From assembly GCA_017848755.1 (NCBI GenBank), contig JAFIHI010000024.1, positions 1 through 32,077 of the forward strand: DNA of 32,077 nt, written 5' to 3'. Of the stretch, positions 17,393 to 25,104 are shown piece after piece (position 1 is the first letter of the stretch; every line of letters starts with the position of its first letter). Under the pieces are notes generated by a model. The model saw nothing but the letters and a program-made list of their open reading frames with translations, had not been told where the DNA came from and ran no database searches. This DNA comes from Nakamurella sp. Its GTDB lineage: Bacteria > Actinomycetota > Actinomycetes > Mycobacteriales > Nakamurellaceae. A program made the translations under genes and the position numbers.

Positions 17393-18418
17393 ATGGCCGA
17401 GAACAAGCGCCCCACGATCGTCGACGTCGCGAAGGCGGCCGGGGTCTCCATCTCCACGACGTCCAATGCCCTGTCGGGGGTACGGCGCGTCAGGCCCGAG
17501 ACGAGGCGCCGGGTCCTGAAGGTGGCGGACCAGCTCGGTTACGAGCCGAACCTCATCGCGCGTTCGCTGGTGGGCAAAAGGTCCAGCCTGGTCGGCATCC
17601 TCATGCCCGACATCACCGACAACTTCCTCACCACGTTTGTCCGTGACGTGGAGCGCGCGGTGGCCACCCAGGGACTCGGCCTGATGATCGGCGACTCCGG
17701 GAACGACTCCCAGCGCGAGGAACGCTATCTCCGGGCATTCCATGACCGTCGTATGGAGGGGCTGCTGATCATTCCCACTGCCGCCACGGATCTCGGCCAG
17801 GTCACCGCGATCGCGAAGGAGATCCCGACAGTCGTCGTCGACCGCGAGATCTCCGGCTGGACGGGGGATTTCGTCAGTTGCGACCACCGGGCGGGTGCCG
17901 AGATGCTGGTGGACCACCTGGTCTCGCTGGGGCACACCCGCATCGCGCAATTGGCTGGAGATAAGGCTCTTTCGAGCGCGCGGGCCAGGCACGCGGCCAC
18001 ACGTGCGCGGCTGTCCGACCACGGGCTGCTCAGTGCGGCTGAGAGCTTCAGTCAGTTCACGATCGAGGACGCCAAGGAGCAGGCCGCTGAAATCCTCCGC
18101 CGCGCCGCAGATTTCACCGCGGTGATAGCGGGCGACGACCTGCTGGCATTGGCCGTCGTCGGTGTCGCCCACCGGGCAGGCATCTCGGTCCCGGGCGACC
18201 TGAGCGTTGCCGGTTTCGACGACATCCCCTTTGCGGAACTCGCCTGGCCGGCGCTGACCACGATCCGTCAGCCGGTGGAGCGGATCGCGGCGGAGGCGAC
18301 CCGCCTCCTGCTGGAGTCCGCGGGCGGCCCGGGGCGGCATGTGCTCCTGCAGCCCGAGTTGATCGTGCGCGACTCGACCGTCGCACCACGGGACCCTGCC
18401 AATCCGGCCCACACTTGA
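17393..18418 (+). CDS. LacI-family transcriptional regulator
   Basis: The helix-turn-helix occupies residues 6-27 (RPTIVDVAKAAGVSISTTSNALSG) and the hinge region leads to LGYEPNLIARSL. The periplasmic-binding-type ligand domain runs to the end: SSLVGILMPDITDNFLTTFVRDVERA, VDREISG, DHRAGAEMLVDHLVSLGHTRIAQLAG, VAGFDDIPFAELAWPALTTIRQP. The length of 341 residues is normal and GGGAGG precedes the ATG. The gene lies between two operons that each carry the same 15-base operator, so it almost certainly represses both and releases them on binding a pathway sugar or related ligand. Its own promoter carries no copy of the operator that I can see, so it may be constitutively expressed. Confidence 0.95.
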   Translation: MAENKRPTIVDVAKAAGVSISTTSNALSGVRRVRPETRRRVLKVADQLGYEPNLIARSLVGKRSSLVGILMPDITDNFLTTFVRDVERAVATQGLGLMIGDSGNDSQREERYLRAFHDRRMEGLLIIPTAATDLGQVTAIAKEIPTVVVDREISGWTGDFVSCDHRAGAEMLVDHLVSLGHTRIAQLAGDKALSSARARHAATRARLSDHGLLSAAESFSQFTIEDAKEQAAEILRRAADFTAVIAGDDLLALAVVGVAHRAGISVPGDLSVAGFDDIPFAELAWPALTTIRQPVERIAAEATRLLLESAGGPGRHVLLQPELIVRDSTVAPRDPANPAHT

Positions 18419-18444
18419 CATTTGCCACCGACGTCGACTTCACT
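18415..18444 (+). promoter_or_regulatory. Promoter of the rightward arm
   Basis: A perfect -35 TTGACA at 18415-18420 overlaps the LacI gene stop. With an 18-base spacer a weak -10 (TTCACT) lies at 18439-18444. Transcription would begin near 18451, immediately before the operator at 18455, a layout suited to repression. Confidence 0.5.
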
Positions 18445-18454
18445 CTCTTCGACT

Positions 18455-18469
18455 GCAAAAACGTTTTAC
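18455..18469 (+). promoter_or_regulatory. LacI-family operator controlling the rightward arm
   Basis: GCAAAAACGTTTTAC is repeated exactly, in reverse orientation, at 17197-17211. It lies 13 bases before the RbsD-like start codon and just after the expected transcription start. Sharing of a 15-base site between divergent arms with the LacI gene between them is strong evidence of one regulon. Confidence 0.85.
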
Positions 18470-18482
18470 GAACGGAGTTTCC

Positions 18483-18908
18483 ATGCGCACCAAAGGCACC
18501 CTCTTCAACCAGCGTCTCGCCGCGGTCGTCACCGGCCTGCGCTTCGATGAGCTCATCGTCATCGCGGACGCCGGCCTTCCCGTCCCGCCGGGGGTCGAGA
18601 CGCTCGATCTCGCCCTCACCCATGGCAAGCCGTCCGTCGCCGATGTGCTCGCGGTGCTCGTCGACGAGCTCGTCATCCACGAGGTGATCGTCGCGGAGGA
18701 GACCGGGCGGATCAATCCGACGGTGACGGCGGCGGTCGAGCAGCTGACGCAGCCGGCCGGAATCACCGTGCGCGCGATCCCGCACGACGACATCGAGGTG
18801 CTCATCCGTCGCGCGAAACTCGTTGTCCAGACCGGCGAGACGACGCCATACGGCAACGTCGTGCTCGCCGGCGGCCTGGACTTCTTCAAGCTCGGCATCG
18901 CCGACTAG
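18483..18908 (+). CDS. RbsD/FucU-family protein lacking the catalytic histidine
   Basis: RbsD and FucU interconvert pyranose and furanose forms or anomers of sugars. The 141-residue protein matches RbsD along its length: KGTLFNQRLAAVVTGL, IVIADAGLPVPPGVETLDLALTHGKPSV, VAEETGRINP and TGETTPYGNVVL. The Asp of DAGLP (D29), the late His (H101) and Tyr-Gly-Asn (123-125) are kept. The catalytic His of E. coli RbsD (His20) aligns with Phe21 here (GLRFDELIVIADAGLP). It is therefore unlikely to act as a standard ribose pyranase and may bind or isomerise another ligand. CGGAG precedes the ATG. It is the first gene of the rightward arm, 11 bases before the peptidase. Confidence 0.88.
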   Translation: MRTKGTLFNQRLAAVVTGLRFDELIVIADAGLPVPPGVETLDLALTHGKPSVADVLAVLVDELVIHEVIVAEETGRINPTVTAAVEQLTQPAGITVRAIPHDDIEVLIRRAKLVVQTGETTPYGNVVLAGGLDFFKLGIAD

Positions 18909-18919
18909 CGGTCCACACC

Positions 18920-20026
18920 GTGGAACGCAGACGTGCCGAACAGTTCGGGCTGGCCTTCGGTGATCTTCCCCGGGGTCGGTGGAATGCGATCACGGACGTT
19001 CCGAACGTCGCGGTCGGCCACAGCACCATCATTTCCGAAGAAGGCGCCGGCCGCTCTGGCCGTGGCCCGGTGCGAACCGGCGTGACGGTGATCCGCCCGC
19101 ACGATGGCGATCCCGTCGACGAACCACTTTTCGCAGGCTTCCACCGACTCAATGGGAACGGGGAGCTCACCGGCGTCCAGTGGATCGCGGAATCAGGCCT
19201 GTTGACCAGCGAGATCGGGCTGACCAACACCCACTCCGTGGGTCTGGTCCGCGACGCCCTCGCCGCTGAGGCGATCCGGCGTCGCCGCACCCGCGGGGAT
19301 CAGTGGTACCTCCCGGTGGTCGGCGAGACCTGGGACGGAATCCTCAACGACATCGACGGCCAACACGTCAAGGCGTCGCACGTCCGTGCCGCCCTGGCTG
19401 CTGCGGCCTCGGGTCCGGTGCCGGAAGGCAACGTCGGCGGCGGCACCGGGATGATCTGCCACGGTTTCAAGGGTGGCATCGGGACCAGTTCCAGGCTCAT
19501 CGAGATCGGCGACCGCACGTATGCCGTCGGCGTGCTTCTCCAGGCCAACCACGGGCGTCGAGAGCGACTCGTCATCGCGGGGCATCCCGTCGGGCGGCTC
19601 ATCCCGGACGCCGAGGTCCCGATTCCTCGCTCAGAACTCCCAGCAGGCGCCGGTTCCGTCATCGGCGTTGTCGCGACGGACGCTCCGCTCCTGCCGCATC
19701 AGTGCCGACGGCTCGCACAGCGGGTCGGCCTCGGCATCGCGCGGGCCGGCGCAGCCGGGGAGAACTCGAGCGGCGACCTCTTCGTAGCCTTCAGCACTGC
19801 CGGGCGCGGGGCCATCCCGCCGGACCACAACCTCACCGCAGCAGCGCAGGTGTTCGCGGTCGAGGCTCTGAACGGGCCGGCCGTCGGCGCACTGTTCGAC
19901 GCCGTCATCGACGCCGCGGAGGAAGCGGTGGTCAACGCGCTGTTGGCAGCGGACACCATGCGGGGTCGCGGTGGCGCCGTCGCCTACGCCCTGCCGCACG
20001 ATCGGCTCGCCCGAATCATCGGATGA
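18920..20026 (+). CDS. P1-family (DmpA/BapA-like) aminopeptidase, N-terminal nucleophile hydrolase
   Basis: This family is made as one chain that cuts itself to expose an N-terminal Ser, then removes N-terminal residues from small peptides, amides or beta-amino acid derivatives. The protein shows GRWNAITDVPNVAVGHSTI, TGVTVIRPH, FAGFHRLNGNGELTG, LTNTHSVG, GNVGGGTGM and GFKGGIGTSSR. The cleavage and nucleophile site is PAGAGSVIGVVATDAPLLPHQ (Gly245-Ser246). Length is 368 residues and the end is intact (RGRGGAVAYALPHDRL). It starts with GTG 11 bases after the RbsD-like stop, so the two form one operon under the operator at 18455. There is no signal peptide. Together with the hydantoinase-like gene it suggests amide chemistry in the pathway; the true substrate is unknown. 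Confidence 0.93.
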   Translation: MERRRAEQFGLAFGDLPRGRWNAITDVPNVAVGHSTIISEEGAGRSGRGPVRTGVTVIRPHDGDPVDEPLFAGFHRLNGNGELTGVQWIAESGLLTSEIGLTNTHSVGLVRDALAAEAIRRRRTRGDQWYLPVVGETWDGILNDIDGQHVKASHVRAALAAAASGPVPEGNVGGGTGMICHGFKGGIGTSSRLIEIGDRTYAVGVLLQANHGRRERLVIAGHPVGRLIPDAEVPIPRSELPAGAGSVIGVVATDAPLLPHQCRRLAQRVGLGIARAGAAGENSSGDLFVAFSTAGRGAIPPDHNLTAAAQVFAVEALNGPAVGALFDAVIDAAEEAVVNALLAADTMRGRGGAVAYALPHDRLARIIG

Positions 20027-20081
20027 CTCATCGGGTGACGCTGGGGAACCGCCCATGTGGGCGAGCCGGTCGACGGCGTCC

Positions 20082-20107
20082 CCCGCGGCTACGCGATGCC
20101 GCCGCCG
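20082..20107. repeat. 26-bp direct repeat, right copy (matches 12003-12028)
   Basis: It covers the last six codons of the SDR gene, its stop and seven bases beyond. The identical left copy is at 12003-12028. Between the copies lie 8,053 bases. The arrangement resembles the attachment-site duplication of an element inserted at the 3' end of a gene, but no integrase gene is present. Confidence 0.7.
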
Positions 20108-20871
20108 TCGACCACCAGCGCGGCGCCGGTGACAAAGGAGGCGGCGTCGGAGGCGAGCCACACGACGGCCGCGGCGATCTCTTCGGGCTTGCCCATGCGG
20201 CGCAGCGGCCGATCGGCGGCGTCGGCGAGGAAGGCGGCCGGGTCCTCGCCGAGCTGGGCGGCCTCGCTTCGCAGCATGCCCGTGTCGGTGTCGCCGGGGT
20301 TCACCGAGTTCACCCGGATCCCGGCCGGCCCGTGGTCGATGGCCAGCGCCCGGGTCATGTTCACCACGGCGCCCTTGGACGCGCAATAGGAGAGCGCGTT
20401 CCCGCCGCCCTTCAGCCCCCAGCCGGAGCCCGTGTTGATGATCGAGCCGCCCCCCGCCGCGGCCATCACCGGAACCGCGTACTTGCACATGAGGAAGATG
20501 CTGCGCACGTTGACGGCCATCACCCGGTCCCATTCCTCCACGGTGGTGCCGATGGCGTCCGCGCGCCGGATGATGCCGGCGTTATTGAACAGGACCTCCA
20601 GCCCGCCGAGGGCCTTGACGGTGTCCCGCACCACCCGCTCGCAGTCCGTCGGGTCGGAGATGTCGGCCGTGATCGCGATCGCCCGCCCGCCGGCCGCCGC
20701 GATCTGCCGCGCGGTCTCGGCCGCCGCGTCCGCGGATATGTCCACGGCGGCGACCGCGGCGCCCTCGGCGGCGAGCGCTAGCGCGGAGGCGCGCCCGATG
20801 CCGCCGCCCGCGCCGGTCACGATCGCGCGCTTGCCGGCCAGCGTTCCGAAAGATGTTGCCGTGACGGTCAT
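20089..20871 (-). CDS. Short-chain dehydrogenase/reductase (classical SDR)
   Basis: The cofactor motif TGAGGGIG is at 19-26 and NNAG at 96-99. The catalytic set is S149 in NTGSG, Y162 and K166 in SYCASK, and the C-terminus ends FVTGAALVVDGGGIA. The VDIS after beta-2 suggests NAD(H) preference. At 260 residues it is a typical soluble SDR that oxidises a secondary alcohol or reduces a ketone. Its ATG overlaps the end of the AcoX-like gene by four bases (ATGA), making it the last gene of the operon that starts with GH42. Its 3' end is duplicated at 12003, described as a repeat. Confidence 0.93.
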   Translation of the reverse strand: MTVTATSFGTLAGKRAIVTGAGGGIGRASALALAAEGAAVAAVDISADAAAETARQIAAAGGRAIAITADISDPTDCERVVRDTVKALGGLEVLFNNAGIIRRADAIGTTVEEWDRVMAVNVRSIFLMCKYAVPVMAAAGGGSIINTGSGWGLKGGGNALSYCASKGAVVNMTRALAIDHGPAGIRVNSVNPGDTDTGMLRSEAAQLGEDPAAFLADAADRPLRRMGKPEEIAAAVVWLASDAASFVTGAALVVDGGGIA

Positions 20872-22079
20872 ATCGCTCCTTGGTGTTGATCGGTGCTGTG
20901 TTGATCAGTTCGTTCGCCCACGCGGTAGACCGCCCACTGGCCGGGCCCCGTCAGGATGCGTCGGTATCCGGAGAGCAGCGCGTCGGTGTCCGCGTCCCCG
21001 GTGTCCACTAGGAGCGGCCGCCCACCGAGGGCCGCGAGTTTCGCTTCGGGAGCGAGTATGACGATGTTCGCGGCGCCTACGGCGCCGAGTACGCGCGGCG
21101 AGAACTGTTGGTTCCCGCGGCCGAAGAGGAATCCCTGCCCGCCGATCACACTGACCATAATCCGCAACGGGCCCCGGGTAGCCCAGTCGTACAGCTCGGG
21201 CTCGCTCGCGCCTTCGGCGAGAAGCCTTCCGCCGCCGGCACTATCGCTACCGTCGCAGTTGCCGCCGCGCACGACGTCGACGCCGAGCAGTGTCCCCGGC
21301 ACGCCGAGACGGTCCGCGACGGCCTGGGTGGTGCCACCTGGCCCGAGCGCCGTCGGCACCCCGTCCGCGAGCAGGTCCGCCGCCGCGGCGGCGACCGCGG
21401 CGGCCTGCTCCGCGACGTTCGCCGCCGTCGGGGCCTTGCGCGACTGCACGGTCGGTGCCACCGGAATACGAAGCGACGCCGTGAGTCTCGGCCGCACCTG
21501 CCCGTCGCGCAGTGCGTCCTCGTCCAGGTCGATGACCTCGACCATCTCCGTGGTGGGCACCGCGCTCGCCGCCGCCCGACCCGCCAGGAAGTGCCGGGCG
21601 ATGTCGGCCGCCGCCCGCGGATTCACGGCGAAACAACCGGAGTACATCTTCACCCCGGACGGGATGCCCAGCACCGGAATCCGTTCCCCGCAGCCGCGGG
21701 CGACATCGGCCGCGGTGCCGTCCCCGCCGGCGAAGAGCATCAGGTCCACACCGGCCGCGGCGAAAGCCGTTGCGCACCTGGTCGTGTCGGCCGCCGAAGT
21801 GGGCGTCGACACGGGGACGTCCAGCACGGCGGCGTCCAGACCCGTTGCCGCCGCGATCGTTTCGCCCATCACGCCGGGGGCAACGACGAGAACGGCGTCA
21901 TGGGCGGAGAGCATCGATCGGAGGCCGTCCAGCGCTACCGTCGCGCGCTCCGCAGCGTGGGAGACTCCGCCGCGCTGCGCCGCGCGCCGCTGCACGTCGG
22001 CGCCGTCGCTGCCGGCCAGCCCGGCCGCGCCGCCGAGCCCGGCGACCGGATTGACCAGCAGCCCAACGGTTATCGTCAC
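20868..22079 (-). CDS. ATP-NAD kinase family protein, AcoX-like
   Basis: The protein begins TITVGLLVNPVAGLGG, the phosphate-binding opening of this family. Further motifs are FAGGDGTAADVARG (GGDG at 118-121), VLGIPSGVKMYSGCFAVNP, LGPGGTTQAVADRLGVPGTLLGVDVV and VIGGQGFLFGRGNQQFSPRVL, the order of AcoX, a protein often encoded beside acetoin dehydrogenase genes and not fully characterised. No acetoin dehydrogenase gene is here. GTG at 22079 overlaps the upstream stop as GTGA and gives 403 residues. Between GcvPB-like and SDR genes with overlaps on both sides, it is clearly part of that pathway. It may phosphorylate NAD or another small molecule; the substrate is unknown. Confidence 0.88.
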   Translation of the reverse strand: MTITVGLLVNPVAGLGGAAGLAGSDGADVQRRAAQRGGVSHAAERATVALDGLRSMLSAHDAVLVVAPGVMGETIAAATGLDAAVLDVPVSTPTSAADTTRCATAFAAAGVDLMLFAGGDGTAADVARGCGERIPVLGIPSGVKMYSGCFAVNPRAAADIARHFLAGRAAASAVPTTEMVEVIDLDEDALRDGQVRPRLTASLRIPVAPTVQSRKAPTAANVAEQAAAVAAAAADLLADGVPTALGPGGTTQAVADRLGVPGTLLGVDVVRGGNCDGSDSAGGGRLLAEGASEPELYDWATRGPLRIMVSVIGGQGFLFGRGNQQFSPRVLGAVGAANIVILAPEAKLAALGGRPLLVDTGDADTDALLSGYRRILTGPGQWAVYRVGERTDQHSTDQHQGAI

Positions 22080-23656
22080 GAGCGGACGCCGGCACCCGGG
22101 TACTTGCGGAGGTAGGCGCGCCAGGTCACGGCCCACCGCGCCGGGTCATCGAAGTCCTCGTGACCGGTCAGGTGCACGGTGGAGCGGTGCGGCGCGGTGC
22201 GCACGGTCTCCGGATCCTCGCGCGCCTCGCGGGCGACCTCCGCGATGATCGCCGCGTACTCGTCGAGCTCGCCTCTGGAATACGACTCGGTCGGCTCCAG
22301 GGTGAACGGCTCGGGGATCACGAACGGGTGGTGGCTGGACCAGTAGTGCACGCCGAAATCGGCGGCGCGCCAGCCGATCTGCTCGGTCGAGATGCCGGTC
22401 TGCTCGGTCAGCTCCTGCCAGGTGTAGCGGATCTGCTCGATGCGCGCGTCCGTCTCCGGATAGCCCATCGAGGCCCCGGGGATCTGCAGGATCTTCTGCG
22501 CCAGGTAGTTGTTGTTCAGCGCGGCGATCTCGGCGACCTCGCGGAGGCCCTCGGCGCCCATCGTCATGATCCACGTGTACGCGCGGACGATGTTCGGGAT
22601 CACCCCGTAGAACGGCGAGACCTTGCCGATCGACTGCGGGCGATCCGCGTCGAGCCGGTAGGTGCCGTCGTCGTCGCGGACCACCACCGGCCCGGGCAGG
22701 AACGGCTCCAGCGCCTCGGTCACGCCGCACGCCCCGGCCGCAGGGCCGCCGCAGGCGTGCGGGGTGGAGAACGTCTTGTGCAGGTTGAAGTGGCACAGGT
22801 CGAAGCCCGCGTCCCGCGCCCGGGTGATGCCGAGAATGCCGTTGGCGTTGGCCTGGTCGTAGCAGGCCAGGCCACCGACCTCGTGCACCGCCGCCACGAA
22901 CTCGGCGATGCGCGGGTTGTAGATGCCGGTGTCCTCCGGGTTCGTGATGAGCAGGGCGGCGGTCCGGTCGGACAGTGCGGCCCTGAGTGCCGCGAGATCC
23001 GGGTAGCCGTGCTCGTCCGGGTGCAGGGTGATCACCTTGTACCCGGCGGTCTTCGCGCACGCGGCGTTGGACGGGTGCGAGAAGATCGTGGTGATGATCT
23101 CGTCGCGCTGCTCACCCTCGCCGCGCGACGCGTGGTAGGCGCGGATCATCGACACGTTCGCCCAGATCGCCGCCGATCCCGCGGCCGGTTGCACGGACAC
23201 GGCGTCCATGCCAGAGATCTCCGCAAGCATGCGCTCCAACCGGTGCACGATCTCCAAGGTGCCCTGCGCAGTGGCAGGGTCCTGGCACGGGTGCGTGTCG
23301 TAGAGCCGCGGGTCGCGGATCACCACCTCGTTCACCTTCGGCGAGTACTTCATGGTGCAGGTGCCCTGGCCGACGTCGATGTTGAAGTCCGCGCCCAGGT
23401 TCTCCTGGGAGAGCCGCACGTAGTGCCGGAGCACCTGCGGCTGCGCGAGTTCCGGTAGCGCGGGCGGGTTCTCGCGACGGATCGCGGCCGGGAGCGTGGC
23501 GTCGTCTCCGATCGTCGCGCCGATCGCCGGGTCGACCTCGGGTACGCCGATGCCGCGCGAGCCGGGGGTGGACAGTTCGAAAACGATCGGCTCGTCCCAG
23601 CGGGCCTGGTGGAAGCGGCGCAGTGGCGGCTTCGGGGCGACGGGCAGGCGGGTCAT
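22076..23656 (-). CDS. Glycine dehydrogenase subunit 2-like PLP enzyme (GcvPB-like), divergent
   Basis: The fold is that of the PLP-carrying half of glycine decarboxylase P-protein: FELSTPGSRGIG at 26-37, GTCTMKYSPKVNE at 98-110, DAVSVQPAAGS, ACYDQANANGILG and the PLP lysine K294 in NLHKTFSTPH. Ordinary GcvPB has AHGTNPASA where this protein has SHPSNAACA (193-201), keeping the His but not the rest. Length is 526 residues. ATG at 23656 overlaps the GcvPA-like stop by four bases. In the glycine cleavage system this subunit decarboxylates glycine and passes aminomethyl to GcvH. GcvH and GcvT are absent from the window, so the reaction here may involve a different amino acid or acceptor. I withhold the gene symbol for that reason. 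Confidence 0.88.
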   Translation of the reverse strand: MTRLPVAPKPPLRRFHQARWDEPIVFELSTPGSRGIGVPEVDPAIGATIGDDATLPAAIRRENPPALPELAQPQVLRHYVRLSQENLGADFNIDVGQGTCTMKYSPKVNEVVIRDPRLYDTHPCQDPATAQGTLEIVHRLERMLAEISGMDAVSVQPAAGSAAIWANVSMIRAYHASRGEGEQRDEIITTIFSHPSNAACAKTAGYKVITLHPDEHGYPDLAALRAALSDRTAALLITNPEDTGIYNPRIAEFVAAVHEVGGLACYDQANANGILGITRARDAGFDLCHFNLHKTFSTPHACGGPAAGACGVTEALEPFLPGPVVVRDDDGTYRLDADRPQSIGKVSPFYGVIPNIVRAYTWIMTMGAEGLREVAEIAALNNNYLAQKILQIPGASMGYPETDARIEQIRYTWQELTEQTGISTEQIGWRAADFGVHYWSSHHPFVIPEPFTLEPTESYSRGELDEYAAIIAEVAREAREDPETVRTAPHRSTVHLTGHEDFDDPARWAVTWRAYLRKYPGAGVRS

Positions 23657-25104
23657 CGGGCGCTCCCCTCGGTGGCGGCGGGTGTAGCAGCGGCGGCAAC
23701 TGCGGCAACAGCGGCGGTAACGGCGGCGGCCGAGCCGTGCCGGGCCGGGTGCGGCGGGGCGGCGAAAAGCTCGGTGAGCCGGTCGATGTCGGCCTTCGAG
23801 TGGATCTCGGTGACGCACACCAGCAGGCGCGCCGCGTCGAGCGCGATGCCCGGCTCGATCCCCACCGATCGACCCGTCGCGATCCAGTCCGCCGTGTTCC
23901 TACCGGTTTCCGAGACGTCGACGACGAATTCCCGGAAATGCGGGGCATGCTCGGACGGCACGGCCAACCCGGGGACGCCCGCCAGACCCTTGATCGCGTA
24001 CCGGGTATGGGCCAAGATCGTCTCGCCCACCTCCGACATGCCTGCCGGACCCATCAGCGACAGGTACACGGCGGCGGCAATGCCCCACAGCGCGGCGGCG
24101 GTGCCCACCCACTCCTTGCCCTCTTCGCGCACCGCGAAAGACGTTCGCTCATAGGCGACGTCGCCGAAGCCGTACTCGCCGGGCACCGTCGTGGCGGCGA
24201 TGCCGAACAGGCGCGACGGGAGTTCCATGACGTAGCGCGGATCGTCGCGCACGGCGATGTACCCACCGTGCCCGCCGCCGAACCACTGGTGCACCCCGAG
24301 CGACTGGATGTCGCCGCAGACGATGTCCGCGCCGAGCGTCGCGGGAGATGCCACCACGCCGAGCGAGATCGGGTCGCAGGACACCACCAGCTCCGCGCCT
24401 ACATCGTGCGCCATATCCGCGAGCGCTGCTATCTCGGTGTGCAGAACGCCGTGGTAGTCCGGTGTTTCGACATAGATGGCCGCCACATTCTCGTCAATGA
24501 CGGCACGTACCGCGGCACGGTCGATGGTGCCGTTACGTGCCGGCGGGATCGCCACGATGTCCAGCGCCCCGGCGACGTAATCGTCGATGCGGCTTCGTTT
24601 GTCGGCCCCGATAGCGCCCACCGTCACGACATCTCGCCGGCCCGTGAGCCGCCCCGCCATGCGCAAAGCCGTTGCCGCGGCTTGGAAACCGTCATAAACG
24701 GGGACATTGACCACGTCCAGTTCGAGCAGTTCCGCCATCTGCGAGCAGTATTCGAACAGGGCCTGGAATCGCCCGTGGTCCTCGTAGGGCTCACCGGCGT
24801 ACGCCGTGAGGAACTCCCCGCGATTGATCACCTCGTCCACCACGGCGGGCACGTGATGCGGGAAGGTGCCGCCGCCGAGGAAGCTCAGCGTGTCCTGGGT
24901 GGAGACGTTGCGCGCGAGGATCCCGCGGACGTGCCGCAGCAACTCCGCCTCGGAGCGCGCGGGCGCGGGCAGGTCGAGCGGGCGGTCCATGCGCAGCGCG
25001 GCGGGGATCGCGCGGTACAGCTCCTCGGTCGAGGAGAGCCCGATCGCCTCCAGCATCGCGGCCTTCACCGCCGGGACCGCGTTCGGGATGTACGGATGGC
25101 TCAT
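23653..25104 (-). CDS. Glycine dehydrogenase subunit 1-like protein (GcvPA-like), divergent
   Basis: This is the non-PLP half of a split P-protein: YIPNAVPAVKAAMLEAIGLSSTEELYRAIP, PLDLPAPARSEAELLRHV, SFLGGGTFPHHVPAVVDEVINRGEFLTAY and LGADIVCGDIQSLGVHQWFGGGHGGYIA, all recognisable from GcvPA. The segment after FLTAY, normally TPYQAEISQG with FEYQTM, is AGEPYEDHGRFQALFEYCSQM (103-123), a departure in a strongly conserved active-site strand. The last 30 residues form an Ala-rich low-complexity tail not usual for the family. GGGGGAG precedes ATG 25104, which overlaps the GH42 stop by four bases. It should pair with the GcvPB-like product. It is a divergent paralogue rather than the housekeeping enzyme, though the reaction is inferred. 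Confidence 0.87.
   Translation of the reverse strand: MSHPYIPNAVPAVKAAMLEAIGLSSTEELYRAIPAALRMDRPLDLPAPARSEAELLRHVRGILARNVSTQDTLSFLGGGTFPHHVPAVVDEVINRGEFLTAYAGEPYEDHGRFQALFEYCSQMAELLELDVVNVPVYDGFQAAATALRMAGRLTGRRDVVTVGAIGADKRSRIDDYVAGALDIVAIPPARNGTIDRAAVRAVIDENVAAIYVETPDYHGVLHTEIAALADMAHDVGAELVVSCDPISLGVVASPATLGADIVCGDIQSLGVHQWFGGGHGGYIAVRDDPRYVMELPSRLFGIAATTVPGEYGFGDVAYERTSFAVREEGKEWVGTAAALWGIAAAVYLSLMGPAGMSEVGETILAHTRYAIKGLAGVPGLAVPSEHAPHFREFVVDVSETGRNTADWIATGRSVGIEPGIALDAARLLVCVTEIHSKADIDRLTELFAAPPHPARHGSAAAVTAAVAAVAAAATPAATEGSAR

Noticed and set aside
20050..20063. CGCCC-ATGT-GGGCG hairpin between convergent genes
   Set aside because: A five-pair stem is too short to call a terminator in a high-GC background, though its place between gene ends would suit one.
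21055..21081. GAGTATGACGATGTTCGCG resembling the intergenic repeat
   Set aside because: It lies in the AcoX-like gene and encodes AANIVILAP, a segment expected there for the family, so coding constraint explains it.
24000..24012. ACCGGGTATGG resembling the start of the intergenic repeat
   Set aside because: The match is short and within coding sequence (HTRYAIKG) of the GcvPA-like gene; likely chance.
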